Below are positions 21,131 through 29,660 of a stretch of 64,000 nt of DNA, piece by piece. This DNA comes from Salinispora vitiensis. GTDB taxonomy: Bacteria; Actinomycetota; Actinomycetes; Mycobacteriales; Micromonosporaceae. Below the pieces are notes generated by a model. The model did no database searches. It was not told the DNA's origin and was given only the letters and a program-made list of their open reading frames with translations. Made by a program: the position numbers and the translations under genes. Position 1 is the stretch's first letter. Each line of letters begins with the position of its first letter. Location: contig NZ_KB900388.1 of NCBI RefSeq assembly GCF_000378825.1, positions 1,836,023-1,900,022 of the forward strand. Direction: 5' to 3'.

Positions 21131-21904
21131 TCAGGCCCGCGCCGAGCCGGCCCCGGCGACGTACCGCTCGTAACCCTCGTCCTCGAGCTTGTCGGCCAGC
21201 TCCGGGCCGCCCTCCTCGACGATCCGGCCGGCGACGAAGACGTGCACGTGGTCCGGCTTGATGTACCGCAGGATCCGGGTGTAGTGGGTGATCAGCAGCA
21301 GGCCGGTGTCGCCGGTCTCCCGGACCCGGTTGACGCCCTGGCTGACCACGCGGAGCGCGTCCACGTCGAGGCCGGAGTCGGTCTCGTCGAGGATCGCCAC
21401 CTTCGGCTTGAGCAGCTCCAGCTGCACGATCTCGTGCCGCTTCTTCTCACCGCCGGAGAAGCCCTCGTTGACGTTGCGCTGGGCGAACGCCGGGTCCATC
21501 TGCAGGCGCTCCATCGAGCCCCGCAGCTCACCCGCCCAGGTGCGCAGCTTCGGCGCCGTGCCGTCGATCGCGGTCTTCGCGGTGCGCAGGAAGTTCGCCA
21601 CCGACACCCCGGGCACCTCGACCGGGTACTGCATGGCCAGGAAGAGGCCGGCGCGGGCCCGCTCGTCCACGGACATCTCCAGGACGTCCGCGCCGTCGAG
21701 GGTCACCGAACCACCGGTGATCTCGTACTTCGGATGCCCGGCGACCGAGTAGGCCAGGGTGGACTTGCCGGAGCCGTTCGGGCCCATGATGGCGTGCGTC
21801 TCCCCCGACCGGACGGTCAGGTCGACACCGTGCAGGATCGGCTTGAGCTCACCCTCGGGCAGCTTGACCGACACCTGCAGGTCACGGATCTCAAGGGTGC
21901 TCAT
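21131..21904 (-). CDS. sufC: SufC ATPase of the SufBCD scaffold
   Basis: This 257-residue ABC-type ATPase shows Walker A GPNGSGKST, signature FSGGEKKR and Walker B VAILDETDSGLD. It has no membrane segments. SufC dimerises on SufBD and its ATP hydrolysis drives conformational change for cluster assembly. The ATG at 21904 overlaps the Rieske stop (TAATG). The longer in-frame reading from 22126 would run inside the Rieske gene and is not used. Confidence 0.95.
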   Translation of the reverse strand: MSTLEIRDLQVSVKLPEGELKPILHGVDLTVRSGETHAIMGPNGSGKSTLAYSVAGHPKYEITGGSVTLDGADVLEMSVDERARAGLFLAMQYPVEVPGVSVANFLRTAKTAIDGTAPKLRTWAGELRGSMERLQMDPAFAQRNVNEGFSGGEKKRHEIVQLELLKPKVAILDETDSGLDVDALRVVSQGVNRVRETGDTGLLLITHYTRILRYIKPDHVHVFVAGRIVEEGGPELADKLEDEGYERYVAGAGSARA

Positions 21905-22248
21905 TATCGGGTCACTCCATTGCTTGGCATCGGGCGGCCGTCGGCGCCCACTGGGATGTAGATGTCGCCGTCGCGGATCTCGACGGGGTAGACGGGAACG
22001 GGTTCGGTGGCGGGTAGCCCGGTCGGCTCGCCGGTGCGCAGGTCGAACCGCGAACCGTGCAGCCAGCACTCCAGGGTGCAGCCCTCGACCTCCCCCTCGG
22101 AGAGGGCCACCGCGGCGTGCGAGCACTCGTCGTAGACGGCGTAGAAGGCGCCGTCCTCGCCGTGCACGATCGCGATCTTCAGACCGTCAATGTCCGCACT
22201 GACCACGCTGCCCTTCGGCACGTCCTCGGCGGAGCAGATGCGGATCAT
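21904..22248 (-). CDS. Rieske-type [2Fe-2S] ferredoxin in the suf operon
   Basis: This 114-residue protein is a soluble Rieske ferredoxin like those of non-heme oxygenases. The cluster ligands are C42-x-H44 and C61-xx-H64. It sits between sufD and sufC and is coupled to both by start/stop overlaps. It is a standard member of some actinobacterial suf operons, but its role is not established. It may be an electron donor or a first client of the pathway. An in-frame GTG one codon earlier (22251) would give a four-base overlap with sufD. Confidence 0.88.
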   Translation of the reverse strand: MIRICSAEDVPKGSVVSADIDGLKIAIVHGEDGAFYAVYDECSHAAVALSEGEVEGCTLECWLHGSRFDLRTGEPTGLPATEPVPVYPVEIRDGDIYIPVGADGRPMPSNGVTR

Positions 22249-23444
22249 CACGCACCGGCCTTCGCGGCGATGTCCCCGCTCGCGTGCGTCGGTTCGGCGA
22301 ACTCGCTCCCCCCGCTGGCCAGCCGGGCCTCGATCGCCGCGCCGAGACGCTCCCGCAGGGACTCGACCGGGATCTTATTCAACAGCTCGGCGAAGAAGCC
22401 GCGGACCACGAGCCGCCGCGCCTCGGCCTCCGGGATGCCCCGGGCCATCAGGTAGAACAGCTGCTCATCGTCGAAGCGACCGGTCGCGCTCGCGTGGCCG
22501 GCACCGGCGATCTCCCCGGTCTCGATCTCCAGATTGGGTACGGAGTCCGCCCGCGCACCCTCGGTGAGCAGCAGGTTCCGGTTGATCTCGTAAGTGTCGG
22601 TGCCGGTCGCCTCGGCCCGGATCAGCACGTCGCCGACCCAGACGGTACGGGCGCTCTCGCCCTGCAGGGCACCGCGGTAACCCACGTAGCTGCGACAGTC
22701 CGGGACCGAGTGGTCCACCAGCTGCCGGTGCTCCAGGTGCTGCCCCTCGTCGGCGAAGTAGACACCGTACAGCTCGGCCTCGCCGCCCCGCTCGGTGTAC
22801 TCCACGGTGGTGTACTGCCGGACCAGGTCGCCGCCGAGGCTGACCTGGACGTGCAGTACCCGGGCGGAGCGCCCCAGCCGCACCTTCAGGTGCTGCGCCT
22901 GCACCGCGTCGTCGGCCCAGTCGGCGACGGTGACCAGGGTCAGCTTCGCGCCGTCGGCGACCGAGACCTCGACGTTGTCGGCGAGCGTCGCCGAACCGAC
23001 GTGCTCGAGCACCAGCGTCGCCTCGGCGAACCGGCCCACCTCGACGAAGGTGTGCCCGAAGGCGAGCTCGTCGGCGCCCTCGCCGACCACCCGCAGGGTC
23101 ACCGGCTCGGCCAGCACGGCCTCATCGGCGAAGCGCACCAGCTGCGCCTGCGCCGCACCGCGGTACGCGAGCGCACTGATCCGGTCCACCGGCACGAGTA
23201 CGCTGCCGATCCGCGGATCGTCCTTCGCGACCGGCTCGACGGTGACGCCCGCGGGCAGATCGCCGTACTCGTGCCGGACCGCGCCCGCGCTGGCCGGCAC
23301 CTCGCCGGTCAGGCCCCGCAGTCGGTTGAGTGGGGTGAAGCGCCACTCCTCCTCCAGGCCGGTGAGGGCCGAGAAGTCGGTGACATCGTATGAGCGCAGC
23401 GCCTGCGACTTGGTGCTGGGCGGCGCGGAAGCCTGGGTAGTCAT
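22248..23444 (-). CDS. sufD: SufD scaffold subunit
   Basis: This is a 398-residue SufD-type beta-helix scaffold protein, paired with SufB. The C-terminal half shows the SufBD hallmark HASATGRFDDEQLFYLMARGIPEAEA (quoted in part) and RLVVRGFFAEL. ATG 23444 (MTTQASAPP) is preceded by AAGGA; an earlier in-frame start at 23507 adds 21 residues that lie against the sufB stop. It is 67 bp after sufB. Confidence 0.94.
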   Translation of the reverse strand: MTTQASAPPSTKSQALRSYDVTDFSALTGLEEEWRFTPLNRLRGLTGEVPASAGAVRHEYGDLPAGVTVEPVAKDDPRIGSVLVPVDRISALAYRGAAQAQLVRFADEAVLAEPVTLRVVGEGADELAFGHTFVEVGRFAEATLVLEHVGSATLADNVEVSVADGAKLTLVTVADWADDAVQAQHLKVRLGRSARVLHVQVSLGGDLVRQYTTVEYTERGGEAELYGVYFADEGQHLEHRQLVDHSVPDCRSYVGYRGALQGESARTVWVGDVLIRAEATGTDTYEINRNLLLTEGARADSVPNLEIETGEIAGAGHASATGRFDDEQLFYLMARGIPEAEARRLVVRGFFAELLNKIPVESLRERLGAAIEARLASGGSEFAEPTHASGDIAAKAGA

Positions 23445-23511
23445 CTCTTCCTTGGTTCTGTTCTGCGACGACGGTGTCAGTAACAGGGGACGGGTCGGGT
23501 CCGCCACGGCC

Positions 23512-24942
23512 TCAGCCGACCGCGCCCTCCATCTGCAGCTCGATCAGGCGGTTGAGCTCCAGCGCGTACTCCATTGGGAGCTCCTTGGCGATCGGCTCGA
23601 TGAAGCCACGGACGATCATCGCCATCGCCTCGTCCTCGCTCAGCCCTCGGCTCATCAGGTAGAAGAGCTGGTCCTCGCTGACCTTCGAGACGGTCGCCTC
23701 GTGCCCCATCGACACGTCGTCCTCGCGGATGTCGACGTACGGGTAGGTGTCCGAGCGGGAGATCGTGTCGACCAGCAGCGCGTCGCATTTCACGGTGCTC
23801 TTGCTGCTGTGCGAACCCTCCAACACCTGCACCAGACCGCGGTACGAGGTGCGACCGCCACCGCGGGCGATCGACTTCGAGACGATGGTGCTGCTGGTGC
23901 GCGGCGCGGCGTGCACCATCTTGGCACCGGCGTCCTGGTGCTGGCCTTCACCGGCCATGGCCACCGAGAGCACCTCGCCCTTGGCGTGCTCGCCGGTCAT
24001 GAAGACCGCCGGGTACTTCATCGTGACCTTGGAGCCGATGTTGCCGTCGATCCACTCCATGGTCGCGCCCTCGTGGCACACCGCGCGCTTGGTGACCAGG
24101 TTGTAGACGTTGTTCGACCAGTTCTGGATGGTGGTGTAGCGGCAGCGGGCGTTCTTCTTGACGATGATCTCCACGACGGCGCTGTGTAGCGAGTCCGAGG
24201 AGTAGATGGGGGCGGTGCAGCCCTCGACGTAGTGCACGTACGCACCCTCGTCAACAATGATTAAGGTCCGCTCGAACTGGCCCATGTTCTCGGTGTTGAT
24301 CCGGAAGTAGGCCTGGAGCGGGATCTCCACGTGCACGCCCTTCGGCACGTAGATGAAGGAGCCACCGGACCAGACCGCGGTGTTCAGGGCGGCGAACTTG
24401 TTGTCGCCGACCGGAATCACCGTCCCGAAGTACTCCTTGAAGAGGTCCTCGTGCTCCTTGAGCGCGGTGTCCGTGTCGAGGAAGACGACGCCCTGCTCCT
24501 CCAGGTCATCACGGATCTTGTGGTAGACGACCTCGGACTCGTACTGCGCCGCCACCCCCGCGACCAGCCGCTGCTTCTCCGCCTCGGGGATGCCCAGCTT
24601 GTCGTAGGTGTTCTTGATGTCCTCCGGCAGCTCCTCCCAGCTCGTCGCCTGCTTCTCGGTGGAGCGCACGAAGTACTTGATGTTGTCGAAGTCGATCCCG
24701 GTGAGGTCGGCACCCCAGGCCGGCATGGGCTTGCGATCGAACAACCGCAGCCCCTTGCGCCGCAGGTCGAGCATCCAGGCCGGCTCAGCCTTCTTGGCCG
24801 AGATGTCCCGCACGACCGCCTCGTTGAGGCCACGCTGCGCGACGGCCCCGGCCGCGTCGGGGTCGGCCCAGCCGTACTCGTAGCGACCGAGGGCGGCGAG
24901 CTGCTCCTCCTGGGTCAGGGGCTGAACGGTCTGCTCGGTCAT
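23512..24942 (-). CDS. sufB: SufB scaffold subunit
   Basis: The 476-residue SufB carries the conserved region with [21 protein letters not shown] and the [10 protein letters not shown] segment. The C-terminal signature ([20 protein letters not shown]) is shared with SufD. SufBCD assembles Fe-S clusters de novo. The ATG at 24942 overlaps the sufR stop by four bases (ATGA), so translation is probably coupled. One TTA codon (in RTLIIV) is present. Confidence 0.96.
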   Translation of the reverse strand: MTEQTVQPLTQEEQLAALGRYEYGWADPDAAGAVAQRGLNEAVVRDISAKKAEPAWMLDLRRKGLRLFDRKPMPAWGADLTGIDFDNIKYFVRSTEKQATSWEELPEDIKNTYDKLGIPEAEKQRLVAGVAAQYESEVVYHKIRDDLEEQGVVFLDTDTALKEHEDLFKEYFGTVIPVGDNKFAALNTAVWSGGSFIYVPKGVHVEIPLQAYFRINTENMGQFERTLIIVDEGAYVHYVEGCTAPIYSSDSLHSAVVEIIVKKNARCRYTTIQNWSNNVYNLVTKRAVCHEGATMEWIDGNIGSKVTMKYPAVFMTGEHAKGEVLSVAMAGEGQHQDAGAKMVHAAPRTSSTIVSKSIARGGGRTSYRGLVQVLEGSHSSKSTVKCDALLVDTISRSDTYPYVDIREDDVSMGHEATVSKVSEDQLFYLMSRGLSEDEAMAMIVRGFIEPIAKELPMEYALELNRLIELQMEGAVG

Positions 24943-25694
24943 CTATCTGTCCTCACAGTGGTGACGGTCTTACTGGACTGAACATGCCCCGGTTGGGCCG
25001 GAATGTGCGTCGTGCACACCCCATCGCCGTGCGCGATGGTCGCGAGGCGCTGAACGTGGGTGCCGACCAGACGGGAGATCACCGCGGTCTCGGCCTCGCA
25101 CAGCTGGGGGAACTCGGCGGCCACATGCGCCACCGGGCAGTGATGTTGGCACAGCTGCCCCCCCGAGGCGATCGTGGAGGCGTTGGCAGCGTAGCCCTCC
25201 GCGGTCAGGGCGGCGGCGAGTGCCTCCGCGCGGGCGAGCGGGTCGTCGCCGGCGTCTTCCATGGCTGCCAGGCAGCGGGTCTCCAGGGCGGAGACCTGCT
25301 CGGCGGCGAAGGCCGCCACCGCCGCCGATCCCCCGCCCCGGGCGATCCAGCGCAGCGCGGCGGTGGCCATGTTGTCGTAGTGGTGGGTGCCGCAGCGACC
25401 GCGGGCCGCCTCAGTCAGCAGGAAGACCTTGGCCGGACGGCCACGCCCGCGGTGACCTCGGACCGCCGGATCGCGGGCGAGGACATCTCCCTCGACGAGC
25501 ATCGCGTCCAGGTGCCGCCGAATCGCGGCGGGGCTGAGCCCAAGCTCGCGCCCCAGCTGCGCGGCGGTGGTGGCACCCCGCTCGAGCAGGAGCTGGGTAA
25601 CCCGGTCGCGGGTTGACGGGTCGGCGACGACCGACCCGCCGGCGAGCCCGACAGGCGCCGGCTGGCGCCCCGAGAGCCCCGCCGCGTTTTTCAC
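24939..25694 (-). CDS. sufR: SufR-type Fe-S-sensing regulator of the suf operon
   Basis: This 251-residue DeoR/ArsR-like regulator has an N-terminal winged helix ([20 protein letters not shown], then [17 protein letters not shown]). The C-terminal half has four cysteines, C182-x3-C186-x12-C199 and C227, that fit [4Fe-4S] ligation as in SufR. SufR represses suf when clusters are sufficient. GTG 25694 is preferred; the in-frame TTG at 25730 lies upstream of a TTACGTAA palindrome that looks like promoter DNA. The gene is divergent from ctaA across about 98 bp, so an operator in between could affect both. Confidence 0.88.
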   Translation of the reverse strand: MKNAAGLSGRQPAPVGLAGGSVVADPSTRDRVTQLLLERGATTAAQLGRELGLSPAAIRRHLDAMLVEGDVLARDPAVRGHRGRGRPAKVFLLTEAARGRCGTHHYDNMATAALRWIARGGGSAAVAAFAAEQVSALETRCLAAMEDAGDDPLARAEALAAALTAEGYAANASTIASGGQLCQHHCPVAHVAAEFPQLCEAETAVISRLVGTHVQRLATIAHGDGVCTTHIPAQPGHVQSSKTVTTVRTDR

Positions 25695-25792
25695 AACGTC
25701 AACGTTACGTAATTCGCCGAAGGCCTGCAAACTCGGGGTCCGGTGATCAAAAACACCGTTGTGGCGAAGCCGCCCGAGGAGGCACCACTACG

Positions 25793-26776
25793 ATGCGTAG
25801 GATTTGCGCCGTGACTGTCGCCGCCCGGTTCCCGGTCTCCACCACCTTGCTTCGCCGGCTGGCGTTCGCCAACATTCTCGCGAACGTACTGATCGTCGTT
25901 ACCGGCGGGGCCGTCCGGCTGACCGCCTCCGGCCTCGGCTGCCCCACCTGGCCCCGATGTACCGACACGTCGTACACCGCGACGCCGGAGATGGGCGTAC
26001 ACGGGATGATCGAGTACGGCAACCGACTACTCACCTTCGCGGTCGGCATCGTCGCCATCGCCGTGGTGGTGGCCGTCCTGCTACACCGACCACGGCGACG
26101 CGGCCTGCTGCCGCTCGCGGTCGCGGTCCTGCTCGGCATCCCGGCGCAGGCCGTGATCGGTGGGATCACCGTCCTCACCAAGCTCAACCCGTGGGTGGTC
26201 GGGCTGCACTTCCTCGCCTCGATGGTCGTGATCGCCCTCGCGTACGCCCTCTGGCGACGGATCGCGGAACCGGACGGCCCGACCGTGCCGGTGGTGCCCG
26301 GACCGCTGCGCACCCTCGCTGTGATCACCACCGTGGTCTGCGTGGCGGTACTCGTGGTCGGTACCTGGGTCACCGGCAGCGGCCCACACGCCGGTGACGG
26401 TGGGGCGGCCCGCAACGGCCTCGACCCCGAGCAGCTCTCCCAGGTCCACGCCGATGGCGTGTTCCTGCTGATCGGCCTCTCGGTGGCCCTGGTCTTCGCG
26501 TTCCGGGCGGTCGGCGCCGCCGGCCCCGCCCGGGCCGCGCTGGTGTTGGTCGGGGTGGAGGCGGGGCAGGGCGTGATCGGCTACGTCCAGTACTTCACCA
26601 ACCTGCCAGCGCTGCTCGTCGGTGCCCACATGCTCGGCTCCTGCCTGGTGCTGCTGGCCACCCTCGCGGTGCTCCGGTCGACCCGGGAGCGCCGGCCGGC
26701 CACCGACCCCACCCCGAGCGCCACCACCACCGCCGGCGACACCACGACCGAGCCCTCGGTCCCGGTTCCCGCCTGA
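25793..26776 (+). CDS. ctaA: Heme A synthase (COX15/CtaA)
   Basis: This 327-residue integral membrane protein has eight or so hydrophobic segments. It oxidises heme O to heme A for aa3-type cytochrome oxidase. The extracellular Cys pair of the Bacillus-type enzyme is visible in GLGCPTWPRC, and conserved His occur in GLHFLASM, QVHADGVFLL and GAHMLGSC. EYGNRLL is also a family motif. The ATG at 25793 follows GAGGAGG at ten bases; a GTG six codons later is an alternative. A Thr/Pro-rich tail follows the last helix. Confidence 0.9.
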   Translation: MRRICAVTVAARFPVSTTLLRRLAFANILANVLIVVTGGAVRLTASGLGCPTWPRCTDTSYTATPEMGVHGMIEYGNRLLTFAVGIVAIAVVVAVLLHRPRRRGLLPLAVAVLLGIPAQAVIGGITVLTKLNPWVVGLHFLASMVVIALAYALWRRIAEPDGPTVPVVPGPLRTLAVITTVVCVAVLVVGTWVTGSGPHAGDGGAARNGLDPEQLSQVHADGVFLLIGLSVALVFAFRAVGAAGPARAALVLVGVEAGQGVIGYVQYFTNLPALLVGAHMLGSCLVLLATLAVLRSTRERRPATDPTPSATTTAGDTTTEPSVPVPA

Positions 26777-26819
26777 GCCGTCGCCCCGGCCGAGCCTGAG
26801 CCGTCGCCCCGGCCGAGCC
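26774..26819. repeat. 23-bp tandem duplication at the ctaA stop
   Basis: Two identical 23-bp units (26774-26796 and 26797-26819) each start with TGA. The first TGA is the ctaA stop codon, so the duplication lies at the very end of the gene. It could have arisen by recent slippage. Confidence 0.8.
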
Positions 26820-26868
26820 TGGGCCGGCGGCCCCGTTCGGACCGCACTGGCACGCCAACGCCAACGCC

Positions 26869-26904
26869 AACGTCGTCGGACGCGAAACCGCGTCCGACGA
26901 CGTT
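26869..26904. terminator. Bidirectional terminator between ctaA and the ATP-grasp gene
   Basis: A perfect 16-bp inverted repeat (26869-26884 and 26889-26904) with an AAAC loop lies between the convergent genes. It is preceded by a short AACGCC triplicate repeat. Confidence 0.85.
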
Positions 26905-26918
26905 TGGGCGAAGACGTT

Positions 26919-27842
26919 TCAGGATTGGTTTTGCAGGTGGGTCAAAATGGCGTCCGCGAGGCGGTCCGGGGCGCCGTCGGCGTACCCGAGGAAGAGTGAC
27001 GGCTCGGTCAGTTCCAGCTCGACCAGGAGCGGCACGTCGCCCTCGCCCGGGATCAGGTCGACCCGGGCGTAGAGCAGCCGCTCCGGTCCGCCCGGAACCT
27101 CGGCGAGGATCTTCTCCGCCACCGCCACCTGCTCCGGGGTCGCGGCGCGGGGGGTGATCCGCTCGGTTTTCCGGGGCTCCTCCGGCCCCAGATCCGGGCC
27201 GGTCAGCATCGCGCCCTTCCGGATCGCGTGGCTGAAACGCAGGCCGTCGGGGCCGGCGAGGAAGAGCAACGCGGTCTCCCCATCGGTGTCGACGGCGGAG
27301 AGGTACGGCTGCACCATGGTCACCCGCCCGGCGCCGCCGATGCGCCGTACGTGCGCCTGGGCTAGGGCCCGGTGCTCGGGGTCGGCCAGGTCGTACCGGC
27401 CGGTGTCCCGGCTGTCCGCACTGACCGAGGGCTTGATGACGAACTCCCCACGCTCCGCGGGCAGCGACCACCGCTGCCCCGGCTCGATCCAGGAGGTGGG
27501 GACGGTGGCCACTCCCGCGGCGGAGAGCTGCTCGAGGTAGCGCTTGTCGGTGTTCCAGCGGACGATGTCCGCCGGGTTGGCCAGGGCCGGCACCGTCGCC
27601 GCCCAGGCGATGAAGGCGTCCCGACGGGCGGTGTAGTCCCACGGCGAGCGGAGGACCACCAGGTCATAACCCGCCCAGTTGACACCGGGATCATCCCAGA
27701 TCACCACCTCGGCGGTGATGCCGCGAGCCGCGAGCGGCGCGTGGACAAGGCGGTCGTCACTCTCAAGGTCAGGAAAGGCCGCGCAGGTCACGATGGCGAC
27801 CCGGGGCTCCTGACGGGCCGACTCGGACGACGTGATCATCAT
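26919..27842 (-). CDS. ATP-grasp domain protein (RimK/glutathione synthetase-like)
   Basis: This cytoplasmic protein of 307 residues has an N-terminal Rossmann-like pre-ATP-grasp domain (RVAIVTCAAFPDLESDD, then DLVVLRSPWDYTAR). The ATP-grasp part follows, with the GEFVIKPSVSADSRDTGRY loop and the metal-binding LLYARVDLIPGEGDVPLLVELELTEPS region. It probably ligates a carboxylate to an amine or thiol, but I cannot name the substrate. The start is an ATG-ATG pair at 27842. It lies next to a small conserved gene and converges on ctaA. Confidence 0.8.
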   Translation of the reverse strand: MMITSSESARQEPRVAIVTCAAFPDLESDDRLVHAPLAARGITAEVVIWDDPGVNWAGYDLVVLRSPWDYTARRDAFIAWAATVPALANPADIVRWNTDKRYLEQLSAAGVATVPTSWIEPGQRWSLPAERGEFVIKPSVSADSRDTGRYDLADPEHRALAQAHVRRIGGAGRVTMVQPYLSAVDTDGETALLFLAGPDGLRFSHAIRKGAMLTGPDLGPEEPRKTERITPRAATPEQVAVAEKILAEVPGGPERLLYARVDLIPGEGDVPLLVELELTEPSLFLGYADGAPDRLADAILTHLQNQS

Positions 27843-27852
27843 AGCCGGGAGC

Positions 27853-28188
27853 CTAACGAGCCATCGTGCGTCGGGCCATCGACCGCCAGAGATCGTTACT
27901 CGGACGCATCTGGTCCATCAGTTCCCGCTCCCACGCGTTCTCGACGGTGACGCCCGCCTTGGCGCACGCCTGCCGCGCGACGACGGTGTCGTCGGCGAAC
28001 TGGTCGCCCCAGACTCCGTCGGAGCCGACGAGGACAATGCGCGCACCACGCTTGCCGACATACTCGATGACCGCCTTCGCCCCACCATGCCCGGCGGCGA
28101 ACGACTTGATGCCGGCCACCAGGCCACTGGGGGCCGGAGCGTTGGCGGCCTGCTCGGCCGTCAGCGTCGTATCGGAACGATCTGCCAT
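27853..28188 (-). CDS. Conserved actinobacterial protein of unknown function
   Basis: This 111-residue soluble protein has a segment GLVAGIKSFAAGHGGAKAVIEYVGKRGARIVLV followed by an acidic stretch and the Arg-rich tail LWRSMARRTMAR. It has no membrane segment or recognised motif. ATG 28188 (MADRSDTT) is preferred over a GTG ten codons earlier. It is ten bases upstream of the ATP-grasp gene in the same direction, so the two are probably co-transcribed. Confidence 0.6.
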   Translation of the reverse strand: MADRSDTTLTAEQAANAPAPSGLVAGIKSFAAGHGGAKAVIEYVGKRGARIVLVGSDGVWGDQFADDTVVARQACAKAGVTVENAWERELMDQMRPSNDLWRSMARRTMAR

Positions 28189-28441
28189 GACGCGAAGCCT
28201 AAGCAGAGTTCCCCCCATGCGGGCGAGTTCGGTGAACCTTTTGTGATGCCAGTTACCCCGAAAGCGTGACCCGAGATGCCCCTTTTGGCCCGATTTACCT
28301 GCATAGTTTTCGCATTAGCGGCCAGGGGATTTCCAAAACATAAACCAGGGTGACAGATTTCCGACCAACCAGGGATTCCCGCGGATCAATGACGAAAGCC
28401 AACAAAACCCACTATCTTCGCCCCGGCCAGGGGCAGGACGG
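28189..28441. other. AT-richer intergenic stretch without gene
   Basis: This 253-bp segment lies between the small conserved gene and ctaB, both leftward. It is noticeably less GC-rich than its surroundings, with runs such as CCAAAACATAAACC and CCAACAAAACCC. It has no good reading frame. It holds the promoter of the 27.9-28.2 kb gene and could hide a small RNA or a ctaB 3' region; I see no clear terminator. Confidence 0.5.
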
Positions 28442-29404
28442 TCAGATCACCGCGTCCAGCGCAACCGCCGCGAAGACGACGGTCAGGTAGGTGGTGGACC
28501 AGTGGAACAGCCGCATTGGCTTGACCGCCTCCCCCCGCGCCGCCCGACGGCACAGCCGGTGCGCCTCGACCAGGAAGATGACCCCCACAACGAGGGTCGG
28601 CAGCCCGTAGACCGGCCCGATCCCAGCCCCGAGCGGCCAGGCCACCAGCGACACCAGCACCGTCAGCCAGGCGAAGACGAGAATCTCGGCGTTGACCCGC
28701 CGGGTGGACGCCACCACCGGCAGCATCGGGATGCCCGCCCGGGCGTAGTCGTCCTTGTACTTCATCGCCAGCGGATAGAAGTGCGGCATCTGCCAGAAGA
28801 AGACGACCCCGAAGAGCGCCCAGGCAGCCGGCGCGAGGGAACCGGTCACCGCGGCCCAGCCGATCAACACCGGCGCCGCCCCACAGGCCCCACCCCAGAA
28901 GGTGTTCGCCGTGGTGGTGCGCTTGAGCCAGGCGGTGTAGACCAGGTCGTAATAGAGAATCGCGGCCAGCGTCAACCCGGCGGCCAACGCGTTGGTGAAG
29001 ACAGCCAGCAGAGTGACCGAGACCACTGCCAGCACCAGACCGAAGATCAATGCGTTCCGCGGTGCGACGGTATGCGCCGGCAGCGGGCGACGCTTGGTGC
29101 GCCGCATCACCTGATCGATATCCCGGTCGATGTAGCAGTTCAGGACGCTGGCCGCGCCGGCCGCCAGCGACCCGCCGACCAGCACCACCGCCATCAGCCA
29201 GAGCGACGGTAGACCGCCGTGCGCGAGCATCATCGCCGGCACGGTGGTAACCAGCAGCAGCTCCACGATCCGCGGCTTGGTCAACGCCACGTACGCCGCG
29301 ACCACCGCCCGCGGGTCCCGTCGCGAGCCGACCGCCCCATCCCCCGTCGTGCTGACCGACTGCCCGGCGGTGTCGCTGACGGGGCGCTCGGTGATCATGC
29401 TCAC
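28442..29404 (-). CDS. ctaB: Protoheme IX farnesyltransferase (heme O synthase)
   Basis: This UbiA-type prenyltransferase of about 320 residues and eight or nine membrane segments adds a farnesyl group to heme B. The two Asp-rich motifs are [12 protein letters not shown] and [12 protein letters not shown]. It supplies the substrate for CtaA. GTG 29404 is favoured, because GGAAGGTGG lies about five bases upstream; ATG 29398 is close by. In other actinobacteria ctaB is divergent from tkt, as here. Confidence 0.93.
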   Translation of the reverse strand: MSMITERPVSDTAGQSVSTTGDGAVGSRRDPRAVVAAYVALTKPRIVELLLVTTVPAMMLAHGGLPSLWLMAVVLVGGSLAAGAASVLNCYIDRDIDQVMRRTKRRPLPAHTVAPRNALIFGLVLAVVSVTLLAVFTNALAAGLTLAAILYYDLVYTAWLKRTTTANTFWGGACGAAPVLIGWAAVTGSLAPAAWALFGVVFFWQMPHFYPLAMKYKDDYARAGIPMLPVVASTRRVNAEILVFAWLTVLVSLVAWPLGAGIGPVYGLPTLVVGVIFLVEAHRLCRRAARGEAVKPMRLFHWSTTYLTVVFAAVALDAVI

Positions 29405-29660
29405 GGATGCCACCTTCCGGCATGGGCGGGGGGAGGTCGGATTGATCGGGCCCCACTCCGGGACCACCACCGCCCCACCCTACGCGCCGCCATTATGGCT
29501 GCCCTGCTGACCCAGCAACGGTGCGGGGCGTCACACCCGTACGCGACTAAGCGGCCGGAACCGGGAGAACAGCATGCACGGATCCCCGGGCGGACGTTTA
29601 GGACCGCTCGATAGGGTCACCGGTGAGGGTTCCGCCCATCTGCCAAGGAGCACACCGAAC
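29405..29660. promoter_or_regulatory. Divergent promoter region ctaB / tkt
   Basis: This 256-bp region holds both promoters. It ends in AAGGAG (ten bases before tkt), and the ctaB side has GGAAGGTGG. I see no clear operator. Confidence 0.5.

Noticed and set aside
21905..22126. Longer version of SufC starting inside the Rieske gene
   Set aside because: The added residues overlap a well-supported Rieske protein and are Arg/Gly-rich; the ATG at 21904 is the standard SufC start.
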